A stretch of 52,178 bases of DNA, taken from Oscillospiraceae bacterium. GTDB taxonomy: Bacteria; Bacillota; Clostridia; Oscillospirales; Oscillospiraceae. The DNA lies in contig JAAWQM010000015.1 in assembly GCA_022800525.1 (NCBI GenBank), forward strand, positions 1 through 52,178, in the 5' to 3' direction. The notes beneath the pieces are model-generated. The model did not search any database and was not told where the DNA came from. It saw nothing but the letters and a program-made list of their open reading frames with translations. Of this stretch, positions 33,676 to 41,833 are shown in pieces. The first letter of the stretch is position 1, and every line of letters starts with the position of its first letter. A program made the position numbers and the translations under genes.

Positions 33676-33862
33676 CGGGGATTCAATTTTCGGAGGAACC
33701 ATCTCCCGAACCGCGCCAGACTGTGCAGGGGCGGGTACCACCCGCCCGCGCACCGAAGGGCATATGCGCGGTAACGGCGGTGCGTTGCAGGGGCGCACAT
33801 TGTGCGCCCCTGCATAGATCCTGCTGTTCGCCGGTTCCTGCGTTGAAAATTGATTTCCGCGG
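33676..33862 (+). repeat. MITE-like element with terminal inverted repeats
   Basis: About 187 bp bounded by inverted ends: left GGGGATTCAATTTTC then AGGAACC, right (reverse complement) GCGGAAATCAATTTTC then AGGAACC. Inside lie two palindromes, GCAGGGGCGGGTACCACCC and GCAGGGGCGCACATTGTGCG with its complement. No ORF. Related ends occur at 4287, 27584, 32061 and 47864. The right end touches the tsaD promoter. Confidence 0.6.
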
Positions 33863-33879
33863 GCGGTTTCTGCCTCCGC

Positions 33880-33909
33880 TTGACAAACCGCCCCTCTCCG
33901 TGCTACACT
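33880..33909 (+). promoter_or_regulatory. Promoter of tsaD
   Basis: TTGACA (33880-33885), 18-bp spacer, TACACT (33904-33909), with the ATG 34 bp further and AAAGGAAA as ribosome binding site. Confidence 0.7.
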
Positions 33910-33942
33910 TTTTCCAATATTCCCTCCCGAAAGGAAAAAGCC

Positions 33943-34944
33943 ATGAACATCCTCGCCTTTGAATCCTCCTGCGACGAGACAGCCGCTGCGGTGGTCCAGG
34001 ACGGACGCCGGGTCCTCAGCGACGCCATCCTCTCCCAGGCGGACATGCACGCCGTCTATGGCGGCGTGGTCCCTGAAATCGCCTCCCGCAAGCACGTGGA
34101 AGCCATCGCCGCCCTGGCGGACAAAGCTCTGGCGGACGCCGGGCTCACCCGCTCCGGCATCGGCGCCGTGGCCGTCACCTACGGTCCCGGACTCATCGGC
34201 GCACTGCTGGTGGCGGTGAATTTCGCCAAGAGCGCGGCATACGCCCTGGGCAAGCCTCTGATCCCCGTCCACCATCTCCGGGGACATATCGCCGCCAATT
34301 ATCTGGCCTTTCCGGAGCTGGAGCCGCCCTTCCTGGCTCTGTGCATCTCCGGGGGCAACTCTATGATCGTGGACGTGGCGGGCTATACGGACATGACCAT
34401 CCTGGGGGCCACCCGCGACGACGCGGCCGGGGAGTGCTTCGACAAGATCGCCCGGGTGCTGGGCCTGCCCTACCCCGGTGGGAAGCCTATGGACGATCTC
34501 GCCCAGGGCGGCGACCCCGCGAAATATCCGCTTCCCCGTGCGAAGGTGGCGGGGAACGATCTGGACATGTCCTTCTCCGGACTGAAGACGGCGGCGGTGA
34601 ATCTGGTCCACAACGCGTCCCAGAAGGGCGAGGCGCTGGACCGGTCCAGTCTGGCTGCGTCGGTGGCGGCGGCCATCAGCGATGAGCTGGTCCCCCGCGC
34701 GATGGAGGCCGCGCGCCGGACGGGCCGGAACATCCTGGCGGCGGCGGGTGGCGTAGCCGCCAACAGTGTCATCCGGGCTGATCTGGAGCGGGCCTGCCGC
34801 GAAAACGGGCTGACGCTGTATCTGCCGCCGCTGTCCCTGTGCGGGGACAACGGGGCCATGATCGGCAGCCAGGCGTACTACGAATACCTGGCTGGGAACC
34901 TGGGAGACGCGGCGCTGAACGCTTACGCCAATCTGGAGATTTGA
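33943..34944 (+). CDS. tsaD: tRNA threonylcarbamoyladenosine synthase subunit TsaD
   Basis: Catalytic subunit that transfers the threonylcarbamoyl group onto A37 of ANN-decoding tRNAs. The 333-aa ASKHA-fold protein starts MNILAFESSCDETAAAV and has GGVVPEIASRKHVEAI, the metal motif HHLRGHIAAN, CISGGNSMIVD, GECFDKIARVLGLPYPGG and AAGGVAANSVIR. The start at 33943 was chosen from the family N-terminus; the frame is open upstream into the repeat. The partners tsaB and tsaE are not next to it here. Confidence 0.95.
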   Translation: MNILAFESSCDETAAAVVQDGRRVLSDAILSQADMHAVYGGVVPEIASRKHVEAIAALADKALADAGLTRSGIGAVAVTYGPGLIGALLVAVNFAKSAAYALGKPLIPVHHLRGHIAANYLAFPELEPPFLALCISGGNSMIVDVAGYTDMTILGATRDDAAGECFDKIARVLGLPYPGGKPMDDLAQGGDPAKYPLPRAKVAGNDLDMSFSGLKTAAVNLVHNASQKGEALDRSSLAASVAAAISDELVPRAMEAARRTGRNILAAAGGVAANSVIRADLERACRENGLTLYLPPLSLCGDNGAMIGSQAYYEYLAGNLGDAALNAYANLEI

Positions 34945-34993
34945 AAGGAACGAACTCTGACAAGGCTGTCCATATGCGAAAGGAGGAACCGAA

Positions 34994-35311
34994 ATGATCG
35001 AATGGCTGGCCGCCCTGTTTGACAACAGGGTCTTCATGAAAACAAACGCATGGCTTGGGTTCCTGTTTTTGGGGTATTTTATATACTTCTATTTCTCGAA
35101 AGAGGGCAGGGACGAGCGGGGACGGCAGCTCGTCGCCACGGCTTCCCTGATCGCGTTCGTCATGCTGTTCTTCCTGTTGAATATTTTTGCGTACTGCGTG
35201 CCGTGGTGTATGGATAACGTCGTCCGGATGGCAAATGGGCTGCAGACAGTCTATACGCTCTTTCTTCTGACTGCTGATATTGCCCTGCTGGTTTTGCGGA
35301 AGGTCAAATAG
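34994..35311 (+). CDS. Small membrane protein of unknown function (105 aa)
   Basis: Starts MIEWLAALFDNRVFMKTNAW and has three hydrophobic segments at about residues 18-34, 48-70 and 82-100, separated by a charged loop (SKEGRDERGRQL). ATG 34994 follows AGGAGG, 49 bp after tsaD, and a strong terminator follows, so it may be cotranscribed with tsaD. I do not recognise the family. Confidence 0.7.
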   Translation: MIEWLAALFDNRVFMKTNAWLGFLFLGYFIYFYFSKEGRDERGRQLVATASLIAFVMLFFLLNIFAYCVPWCMDNVVRMANGLQTVYTLFLLTADIALLVLRKVK

Positions 35312-35334
35312 CCCTCAGCTACATAAGCATAGAA

Positions 35335-35374
35335 AGCCATGCTCACCCTTTTTTGAATGAGCATGGCTGTTTTT
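35335..35374 (+). terminator. Intrinsic terminator
   Basis: AGCCATGCTCA pairs with TGAGCATGGCT (11 bp, 12-nt loop) and is followed by GTTTTT. It ends the tsaD/small membrane protein unit. Confidence 0.9.
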
Positions 35375-35428
35375 CCTTCTGCATGTTCTTCATAATATTG
35401 ATCCCCCTGCTCCAGAGCGCATACCCCC

Positions 35429-35457
35429 TTGCAGGGAACGGAAAACTGTGCTATGCT
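35429..35457 (+). promoter_or_regulatory. Promoter of the cobS operon
   Basis: TTGCAG (35429-35434), 17-bp spacer, TATGCT (35452-35457), 30 bp before the cobS ATG. The leader is too short for a cobalamin riboswitch. Confidence 0.6.
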
Positions 35458-35487
35458 GACGGCATAACAAAAAAAGAAGGACTGCCT

Positions 35488-36252
35488 ATGAAAAAGATCC
35501 TTTCCTCCTGTGTGACCGCGTTCTCCACCTATTCCCGCTTCCCCATGCCCCAGGTGGAGTGGAGCGAAGAAAATATGCGCCATACCCTGGCGTTCTTCCC
35601 TCTGGTGGGAGCGGCGGTGGGAATCGTCTTCTGGGGCGCGGACGCACTGTGCCGCCTGCTGGAAGCAGGGCCGGTCCTCCGGGCCGCTCTGCTGGCCGCC
35701 GTCCCGGCGGCCGTCACCGGAGGCATCCACCTGGACGGCTTCTGCGACACGGTGGACGCCCTGTCCTCCCACGCCCCCAGGGAAAAAAAGCTGGCGATTC
35801 TGAAGGACTCCAACGCTGGGGCCTTCGCGGTCATCTGGTGCGGCGTGTGGCTTCTTCTGTACTTCGCGCTGCTGACGGAGCTGCGCAGCGTCCCTACGGC
35901 GGCGGCGGGGTTTGTCCTCAGCCGGAGCCTTAGCGCGCTGGCCGTGGAGCGTTTGCCCTCTGCAAGGGAGGGCATGGGGGCGGCATTGAAAAAGGGCAGC
36001 AAATTCCCCCGGTGGGTCCTGGCGGTCTATCTGGCGGCCTTTGGCGGCGCGGTGTGGCTGTGGGGAACGCCTGCGGCGGGCGCGGCTGCGCTGGCGGCGT
36101 CGGCATGCTTTTACTTTTTTTACAAGCGTATGGCCCTGAAGCTGTTCGGTGGATTCACCGGCGATCTGGCGGGGTGGTTCTTACAGGTGTGCGAGCTGCT
36201 GATTCTGGCGGCGATTGTTGTGACGGAAAGGGTGGCGGCGGTATGGTTCTGA
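35488..36252 (+). CDS. cobS: Adenosylcobinamide-GDP ribazoletransferase
   Basis: Joins adenosylcobinamide-GDP with alpha-ribazole in the last assembly steps of adenosylcobalamin. The 254-aa polytopic membrane protein has the CobS signature GGIHLDGFCDTVDALSSH (metal-binding Asp residues), KLAILKDSNAGAFAV and, at the C-terminus, LFGGFTGDLAGWFLQVCEL. ATG 35488 follows AGAAGGAC; the frame is open upstream but lacks a start signal. It overlaps the next gene by 10 nt, and the third gene again by 4 nt, forming a compact cobalamin salvage operon without a visible riboswitch. Confidence 0.93.
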   Translation: MKKILSSCVTAFSTYSRFPMPQVEWSEENMRHTLAFFPLVGAAVGIVFWGADALCRLLEAGPVLRAALLAAVPAAVTGGIHLDGFCDTVDALSSHAPREKKLAILKDSNAGAFAVIWCGVWLLLYFALLTELRSVPTAAAGFVLSRSLSALAVERLPSAREGMGAALKKGSKFPRWVLAVYLAAFGGAVWLWGTPAAGAAALAASACFYFFYKRMALKLFGGFTGDLAGWFLQVCELLILAAIVVTERVAAVWF

Positions 36253-36587
36253 TTATTGGAGGCATGGCACAGGGAAAGCTGGAGTTTGCGCGGCGCGCGC
36301 TGGGCGTCTCCGCCTGGAGCGAGGGCGTGTTGGGGGAGGAGGACTGCGTCCACGGCCTCCATCTGGCCGTCCGCGCTCTGCCGGACCCGGAAGCGGCGGT
36401 CAGCGCCTGGCTGGAGACCCACCCGGAGGGCGTAATCATCTGCGACGAGGTGGGCTGCGGCGTGACGCCTTCGGACCGGGCGGACCGGGAATGGCGGGAG
36501 AAGGTGGGGCGCATCTGCTGCGCCCTGGCGCAGCAGGCGGAGGCGGTTTACCGGGTCCAGTGCGGCCTGGAGGCGCGGCTGAAATGA
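36243..36587 (+). CDS. Shortened CobU-like protein (114 aa)
   Basis: Position, ends and motifs point to adenosylcobinamide kinase/guanylyltransferase. The N-terminus MVLIIGGMAQGKLEFARRAL corresponds to the P-loop GGxRSGKS, with Leu in place of the Mg-binding Ser/Thr. The C-terminal block CDEVGCGVTPSDRADREWR and the ending GLEARLK match CobU. The protein is about 65 residues shorter than CobU; the middle part with the guanylylated-His motif (RHxxxRP) is missing. It may be a reduced enzyme, a regulatory remnant, or a lineage-specific form; the frame is intact and overlaps both neighbours, which argues against simple decay. Confidence 0.75.
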   Translation: MVLIIGGMAQGKLEFARRALGVSAWSEGVLGEEDCVHGLHLAVRALPDPEAAVSAWLETHPEGVIICDEVGCGVTPSDRADREWREKVGRICCALAQQAEAVYRVQCGLEARLK

Positions 36588-37174
36588 CAATCTATCTCAT
36601 CCGCCACGGCCAGACCCGGGGCAACCTGGAGCGGCGCTACATCGGTTCCACCGACCAGCCCCTGTGCGAACAGGGCCGGGAGGCCCTCACCGGCAAATGG
36701 GCTCCTGCTGTAGGGGCGGTCTACGTGTCCCCTCTGCGCCGCTGCCGGGAAACGGCTGCGCTGCTGTACCCGGACATGCCGCAGGCGGTGGCGGAGGACC
36801 TGCGGGAATGCGATTTTGGGGCCTTCGAGGGCCATACCTACGAGGAATTAAAGGACGACCCCGCCTATCAGGAATGGCTGGACACCGCCGGACAGTCCGC
36901 CCCGCCGCACGGCGAGAGCAAAGCGGACATAGCCCGCCGGACGCTGGCGGCCTTCCGCGCCATCGTCTCCCGCCATGGGCCGGAGGACATCATCGCCCTG
37001 GTAGTCCATGGCGGAACCATCATGGCCCTGCTGGAAGAGCTGGAGGACAGCCGTCAGTTTTACCGCTGGCAGGCCCCCAACGGCGGCGGGTTCCGCTGCC
37101 AGTGGGACGGAGTGCGGCTGACGGCGGAGGAAAGCGTCTTATGCCATCAGGAGAATGACAGCAGCAGTGAGTGA
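36584..37174 (+). CDS. Histidine phosphatase, probable alpha-ribazole phosphatase
   Basis: A 196-aa phosphoglycerate-mutase-like phosphatase starting MTIYLIRHGQTRGNLERRY, with the phospho-accepting His in LIRHGQT, SPLRRCRETA, ECDFGAFEGHTYEEL and the second catalytic His in LVVHGGTIMALL. The third position in a cobS-cobU-like operon makes alpha-ribazole-5'-phosphate phosphatase (CobC) the best guess, since sequence alone does not set the substrate in this family. Start ATG overlaps the previous stop (ATGA). Confidence 0.82.
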   Translation: MTIYLIRHGQTRGNLERRYIGSTDQPLCEQGREALTGKWAPAVGAVYVSPLRRCRETAALLYPDMPQAVAEDLRECDFGAFEGHTYEELKDDPAYQEWLDTAGQSAPPHGESKADIARRTLAAFRAIVSRHGPEDIIALVVHGGTIMALLEELEDSRQFYRWQAPNGGGFRCQWDGVRLTAEESVLCHQENDSSSE

Positions 37175-37218
37175 CATGGGCGCTTCGCCTCCCAGTTCAA
37201 AATTCCTGGTACAATCTG

Positions 37219-37247
37219 TGCAGGGGCGGATGATATCCGCCCCTGCA
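37219..37247. terminator. Perfect 13-bp hairpin between convergent genes
   Basis: TGCAGGGGCGGAT (37219-37231) pairs with its exact complement (37235-37247) around a 3-nt loop. It is one of the CAGGGGCG-type palindromes dispersed in this window; placed between convergent genes it may end both transcripts, though no U tract follows. Confidence 0.5.
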
Positions 37248-37250
37248 TGG

Positions 37251-38291
37251 CTATTCCACCTTACACGTCACAATCAGCCCGTCCACATTGTTGCCGGAGA
37301 CGGTGTACTCGCCACTGTCCGGCACATGGATTCTGGAGCCCTCGGCGTACCAGATCTCATAGGTCCCCTCCACACATTCCACTGTCAGATGCTCCTGGTC
37401 AAAGGTGAACTGCCTGATGTAGTCAATGTACTCCTCCAGACACAGGTTTTCCTGCACCATCACCGTGGCATGGGGCACGCCCACGTACCGGAAATGCCAA
37501 GGCTCATTGCTGATGCCCGTGAAGGCCACCTTCGCCATGTCGTAGCGCACCACCCAGCCGTAATTCTGACAGCTGCTGTTAAGCCAGGCGTACTCCCCCA
37601 CGCCCTGATACTCCTCACTGGAGCCGTCGCTGTGGAGGATGGAGAAGTCCACCACCAGTCCGGTGTGGTGTTCGCTGCCGCCGGGCTGGGCCACAAACTG
37701 CCGGGCGTGCTCCAGGCCATTGCGCTCCGCGCTCTGGTCAAAGAGGTGTTGCTGGAATTCCTTCGTGCGGAATCCAGCCACCACATTGACAGTCTTGCTG
37801 CCGCCCTGCTCCTGGAAGGCGTCCATCATCTCATTGAGGGCCGCCAGAGCGTGAGGGGCCAGCAGAACCTCTGTGTCCCGGACGTAGTAGCTGCTGCTTT
37901 TTCCGTTATAGATCACCGACAGGCTCTCCTCCTGGTTTTCCGGAAAATGGTAGAAAATCTGGTTGTTTACCAGGATCAGATCCCCGGTATAGATGTCCTC
38001 CGCCCCAAAGTCCGTCAGGGTGCAGGGGATGCCGGACGGCGTGTTCATATGCTCCGCCAGAGGCCCGGTCCCAGGTTCCTCCGGTCCCGGCTCCTGCCCT
38101 GGCTCCTGGTCCGGCGAGGAAACAGCGGGTCCGGAGGGTTCCGGCGCGGGCGCGGAGAAATGGCGGTACACGAGGTACCCCGCCCCGGCCAGAAGGACCA
38201 GGACCAGAAGGAGAGGGAGCGGGCTGCCTCTGCGGCGGCGGTTGCCCTGATAGCCTTGATAGCTTCTCGGGCGGCGGGAATTGCGTTTCAT
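37251..38291 (-). CDS. D,D-carboxypeptidase of the VanY/DacB (M15) family
   Basis: A 346-aa membrane-anchored peptidoglycan peptidase. A basic N-terminus and one transmembrane segment (about residues 23-42) are followed by a Pro/Glu-rich linker (50-80) and an M15B VanY domain: VVAGFRTKEFQQHLFD, the zinc motif SEHHTGLVVDFS (first His, Asp) and NEPWHFRYVG (catalytic Glu, second His). After the domain there are about 40 residues with a beta-like tail. It removes terminal D-Ala from stem peptides by family knowledge. It lies 90 bp downstream of an OmpR-type two-component operon on the same strand, like a vanRS-vanY arrangement. Confidence 0.9.
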   Translation of the reverse strand: MKRNSRRPRSYQGYQGNRRRRGSPLPLLLVLVLLAGAGYLVYRHFSAPAPEPSGPAVSSPDQEPGQEPGPEEPGTGPLAEHMNTPSGIPCTLTDFGAEDIYTGDLILVNNQIFYHFPENQEESLSVIYNGKSSSYYVRDTEVLLAPHALAALNEMMDAFQEQGGSKTVNVVAGFRTKEFQQHLFDQSAERNGLEHARQFVAQPGGSEHHTGLVVDFSILHSDGSSEEYQGVGEYAWLNSSCQNYGWVVRYDMAKVAFTGISNEPWHFRYVGVPHATVMVQENLCLEEYIDYIRQFTFDQEHLTVECVEGTYEIWYAEGSRIHVPDSGEYTVSGNNVDGLIVTCKVE

Positions 38292-38381
38292 GGGATTGGC
38301 TCCTTTGCTGTATGTTTTTGGATTTTAGCGCGAAGAGAAGGGTTTTATACAAAATCGATCATGTTTCGGACCGCCCGTGGG

Positions 38382-39293
38382 TCACCGGTTCCAGATGAGC
38401 GCGCAATTTCTGGCCCGCGCGCCCTGGCACTCCAGGGGAATGGCCAGACTCTGGCTGTCGTACAGAAAGGTGATCTGCTCATAGGCGGCGTAGTCTCCGT
38501 TGGCGATTACCTGGTTCTCCATGTTCTCCAGGACGCCGCGGGTGCGGTCATTGTACCACCCGGCGGATACGGAGTCCATCTTCCAGTAATCCCGCCACGC
38601 GCTGCCGAAGCTGGAAGCCCCCCGTGGCCCCCAGTTGGGCTGGCTGCCCTGGGTCCATTGCAGTGTGAAGGAGAGAATGCGCTCAGACTGGACGTCCACC
38701 AGCAGGTCCAGTCTGTAATCCCCCCAGTCCAGGGCGAGCTGGTAAACCTGGAAGCTGATATAGGTAGCCGGGTCCAGGAAAAGCAGGTCACTGCGTCCGC
38801 TGTAGTCTGGCAGGATGTCCGCCTTCCAGAGCTCCGGCAGGCCGCCCACCGCCTGAAGGGCGCGGATCTCCGCGCCCGCCGAGGCCAGCCGTCCGTTCCA
38901 CAGCCGGCTGACCTCCTCAATATAGTAGTCAGCTTCCTCCAACGCACTCGCCTGCAGGTCCGGCGGGACCTGCAGCTCCCCGCCGGACTCAGTATAAAAA
39001 GTCGCCGCGCTCCCCGCCTCCCCTGGCTTGAGGAACTGGATGCCCTCCACCTGCATCCGGTCCAGCTCCATGGCGGTCAGCGCGCCGCTGTGCAGCAGCA
39101 TGATCTTCTCCGCCACGCTCAGCTGAATGCTCTCGGCGAAGCCCTCCCGCTCCTCATCCTGGGATTCCATCTGGAGGATGTCCAGGGACTGGCTGTCCCC
39201 CCAGGCCATCAGCATCTCCGGCAAAAAGAAGGCAGCCGCCACCAGCAGGGCCACCGCCGCTATCATCAGTATCCTAGTCCGCACCGGCCACAC
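38382..39293 (-). CDS. Membrane-anchored protein of unknown function (303 aa)
   Basis: N-terminal hydrophobic segment at about residues 9-26 (ILMIAAVALLVAAAFFLPEM) and a large predicted external domain rich in Trp, Tyr and acidic residues, without repeats or known catalytic motifs. The start overlaps the end of the upstream kinase gene by 20 nt, so it is translationally linked to the two-component system and may be its sensor accessory, similar in position to YycH/YycI-type proteins; no sequence match to those was seen. No named family recognised. Confidence 0.75.
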   Translation of the reverse strand: MWPVRTRILMIAAVALLVAAAFFLPEMLMAWGDSQSLDILQMESQDEEREGFAESIQLSVAEKIMLLHSGALTAMELDRMQVEGIQFLKPGEAGSAATFYTESGGELQVPPDLQASALEEADYYIEEVSRLWNGRLASAGAEIRALQAVGGLPELWKADILPDYSGRSDLLFLDPATYISFQVYQLALDWGDYRLDLLVDVQSERILSFTLQWTQGSQPNWGPRGASSFGSAWRDYWKMDSVSAGWYNDRTRGVLENMENQVIANGDYAAYEQITFLYDSQSLAIPLECQGARARNCALIWNR

Positions 39294-40698
39294 CTCCCAG
39301 CGTCACGGTCACAACAGTGCCCTCGCCCTCCCGGCTCTCAAAGCGGAGGCTCCCCTGATGAAGCTCCACGATCTTCTGGCACAGGGCCAGCCCCAGCCCC
39401 GCGCCGCCCTCGGCCCGGGAGCGGGACTTGTCCACCATGTAGAAGGGCTCGGTGATCTTGCTCAGCTCCCCGGCGGGGATACCCCGCCCGCAGTCGGTCA
39501 CAATCAGCTGGTAGCCACCCGCCACGGCGCGGCCCGCCAGCGAAACCCGCTGCCCTGGCCGGGACGCCTTCCTGGCGTTGTCCAGCAGGTTTTGCAGCAG
39601 GGTCTGGAGCAGGGGCGCTTCGCCCCGCAATACGCCCGCCTCCGCCGTGACCGTCAGCTCCAGCTCCTTTGCGGCCATGGCGGGGCGGCAGCTCCGCTCC
39701 GTCTCCTCGCACAGCAGGCGCATGTTCACCGTCCTGGCCTCATCCGCTCCGCCGTGTCCCACCACCAGCAGGCTCATAAGGGCCAGGGACAGGTTCTCCA
39801 GCCGCTTGCCCTCGGAGAAGATGTAGCTGGCAGCCTTGAAGCGGGCGGTCTCGTTCAGCTTCTGGCTGCGCAGTATGTCGGCATAGCCGATGATGGAGGT
39901 CAGAGGCGTTTTCAGCTCATGGACGAAGCTGGCTGTGAAATCCTCCTGCCGCCGGGCGGCGTCCTCCAGCTCCTGGACGTTCTTCTCAATGGCGTCCGCC
40001 ATCCGGTTGAAGCTGGCGGCCAGCTCGCCGATCTCATCGCCTCCGGCTACTCTGGCCCGGGGGGAGTAGTCCCCCTCGCTCAGCTGGCCCGCCACCCGGC
40101 CCAGGCTGCGGATGGGGGACGTCAGCCAGTAGGACAGGGCGAACATCACCGCCCAGCTGACCCCCGTCACCAGCAGCACAATCCACCGGTAAACCTGATA
40201 CTGGGTGTCCCGGTTGGTGAAGAGGGCGCTGATGTCCCGTACGGTCTCCAGGTACAGCATCCCGTCCGGCAGGGCCACCGGCCCCGCGCAGTGGAGCAGG
40301 TACTGCCCGGACTTCTTGTCGTGGCGCAGGACATAGCCGGAGGTGCGCTTGTCCACCTGCCCCAGCAGCTCCCGGTCGCTGGCGGAGTCCATGGAGGAGT
40401 AGACGTGCCCCCCGGACTGGGTGACCACCCGGAACTGGTGGCTGGAGAAGAAGGGCTCCTCCTCCAGGGTACGGTTCAGGCTCCGGCCCCGCTCCTCAAT
40501 ATTTTCCAGGGTGATGCCCCTGGCGGAGCACACCGCCTCGTAGGACACGCACAGCATCTGCATCTCCTCCCGGCCCATGCCGATTTCCCGCTCCAGGTTG
40601 GAGCTGAAGGACAGGGAGATGAGCAGATAGCTCCCGGTTCCCAGGGCCAGCATCAGGATGCACAGTGCCGCCAGGGTCACTTTCCAGGCGAATTTCAT
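39274..40698 (-). CDS. Membrane sensor histidine kinase with HAMP domain
   Basis: A 474-aa kinase: transmembrane segments at about residues 8-30 and 171-190, an external domain of about 140 residues, HAMP (about 190-245, with TSPIRSLGRVAGQLSEGD), HisKA with His260 (SFVHELKTPLTSIIGYADIL), and HATPase with LLDNARKAS, VTDCGRGIPAGELS and GGAGLGLALCQKIVELH. The start at MKFAWKVTLA overlaps the regulator stop by 4 nt. The gene is followed by a membrane-anchored unknown and a VanY-type peptidase, so a cell-wall signal is plausible. Confidence 0.94.
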   Translation of the reverse strand: MKFAWKVTLAALCILMLALGTGSYLLISLSFSSNLEREIGMGREEMQMLCVSYEAVCSARGITLENIEERGRSLNRTLEEEPFFSSHQFRVVTQSGGHVYSSMDSASDRELLGQVDKRTSGYVLRHDKKSGQYLLHCAGPVALPDGMLYLETVRDISALFTNRDTQYQVYRWIVLLVTGVSWAVMFALSYWLTSPIRSLGRVAGQLSEGDYSPRARVAGGDEIGELAASFNRMADAIEKNVQELEDAARRQEDFTASFVHELKTPLTSIIGYADILRSQKLNETARFKAASYIFSEGKRLENLSLALMSLLVVGHGGADEARTVNMRLLCEETERSCRPAMAAKELELTVTAEAGVLRGEAPLLQTLLQNLLDNARKASRPGQRVSLAGRAVAGGYQLIVTDCGRGIPAGELSKITEPFYMVDKSRSRAEGGAGLGLALCQKIVELHQGSLRFESREGEGTVVTVTLGGVAGAD

Positions 40699-41354
40699 TC
40701 GTGGTCCTCCAGCCGGTAGCCGATCTTGTAGACGGCCACGATCCGGTCCTGCCACTCCAGCTTGCGCCGCAGGCGCTGGACGTGGAGGTCCACCGTTCGG
40801 CTGTCGCCCATGTAGTCGCTCTCCCACACCCGCTCGTAGATGGTCTCCCGGAAGAGGGCGATGTTCCGGTTCTGGAGGAAGAGCAGGAGCAGGCTGTACT
40901 CCTTGGCGGTGAGGTTCACAGGCTCGCCCCGTTTGAACACCAGACGGGAGTGGAGGTCCACTGACACGTCGCCGATCACCGCCCGGTTCTCGGTCTTGTG
41001 ATAGCGGCGCAGCACCGTCTCCACCCGTGCCAGCAGCTCCGCGATCTCAAAGGGCTTGACGATGTAGTCGTCCGCCCCCAGCTTGAGGCCCCTGATGCGG
41101 TCCTTCACCGCGTCCCGGGCGGTGATGAAGATAACCGGGATATCCAGGGGGGCGAAATACTCCATCAGCTCGAAGCCGCTGATTCCCGGCAGCATCACAT
41201 CCAGCAGCACCAGGTCATACCGCCTGTGCTCCACCGCGTCGGCGGCGTCCTTGCCGTTGTCCAGGCACTCGCAGACGTACCCGGCGGCGGTGAGGCTCAT
41301 GTCCAGCAGGTCGGCGATGGGCTTCTCATCCTCCACAATCAGAATTTTTACCAT
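40695..41354 (-). CDS. OmpR-family response regulator
   Basis: A 219-aa regulator with receiver domain (Asp52 in LVLLDVMLPGISG, FITARDA, DDYIVKPFEIAEL) and C-terminal winged helix (VNLTAKEYSLLLLFLQNR, then SRTVDLHVQRLRRKLEW). First gene of the operon regulator-kinase-unknown-VanY. VanR/PhoB-like in layout. Targets probably include its own operon; no operator was identified. Confidence 0.94.
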   Translation of the reverse strand: MVKILIVEDEKPIADLLDMSLTAAGYVCECLDNGKDAADAVEHRRYDLVLLDVMLPGISGFELMEYFAPLDIPVIFITARDAVKDRIRGLKLGADDYIVKPFEIAELLARVETVLRRYHKTENRAVIGDVSVDLHSRLVFKRGEPVNLTAKEYSLLLLFLQNRNIALFRETIYERVWESDYMGDSRTVDLHVQRLRRKLEWQDRIVAVYKIGYRLEDHE

Positions 41355-41401
41355 GGGCTTCCGTTTCTCCTTGTTGCCGTGTGGGCGGTTGATATCCGCC
41401 C

Positions 41402-41833
41402 TTATGCGTCCTGTGCCTGACTTCCTTTGATAATCTCTATGCCGTGCTCCCGCAGCAGAGCCGCCGTCACGCCGTCCCCGGGGACCAGCCGTCCAGAGAA
41501 GGTCCCGTCATAGATGGCTCCGCAGCCGCAGGAGGGGCTGCGCTCCTGGAGCGCAGCCCGCTTCACGCCGTTGGCCAGGGCGGTTTCCAGCGTTTTTTCC
41601 GCGCCCAGACGGTAGGCGTCCGTCACGTCGGCCCCGTCCCGGGTCAGCACCCTGTCCCCCACCCGCTCGGCGGGGACACGGGGCGTGGGCAAGCCGCCCA
41701 GCTGTTCCGGGCAGACGGGAATCAGCTCGAACCGCTCCGCCAAGGCCGCCGCGGCGGGGCTGTAGTTGTTCCCGCCGCTGTACTTGCAGTTTTCCCCCAG
41801 CAGGCAGGCAGATACCAGGAGTTTTTCCTTCAC
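41402..41833 (-). CDS. DUF523 family protein
   Basis: A 143-aa protein starting (GTG) VKEKLLVSACLLGENCKYSG, with CPEQLGGLPTPRVPAE and a Cys-rich ERSPSCGCGAIYDGTF block: the pattern of DUF523, proteins with conserved cysteines suggestive of metal or Fe-S binding but no settled function. GTG 41833 was selected because it gives the family N-terminus and follows AAGGAG; it overlaps the Nudix stop by 4 nt. Confidence 0.88.
   Translation of the reverse strand: MKEKLLVSACLLGENCKYSGGNNYSPAAAALAERFELIPVCPEQLGGLPTPRVPAERVGDRVLTRDGADVTDAYRLGAEKTLETALANGVKRAALQERSPSCGCGAIYDGTFSGRLVPGDGVTAALLREHGIEIIKGSQAQDA

Noticed and set aside
35375-35487. Cobalamin riboswitch before cobS
   Set aside because: Only about 110 bp separate the upstream terminator from cobS, with a promoter 30 bp before the ATG; no B12-box sequence was found.
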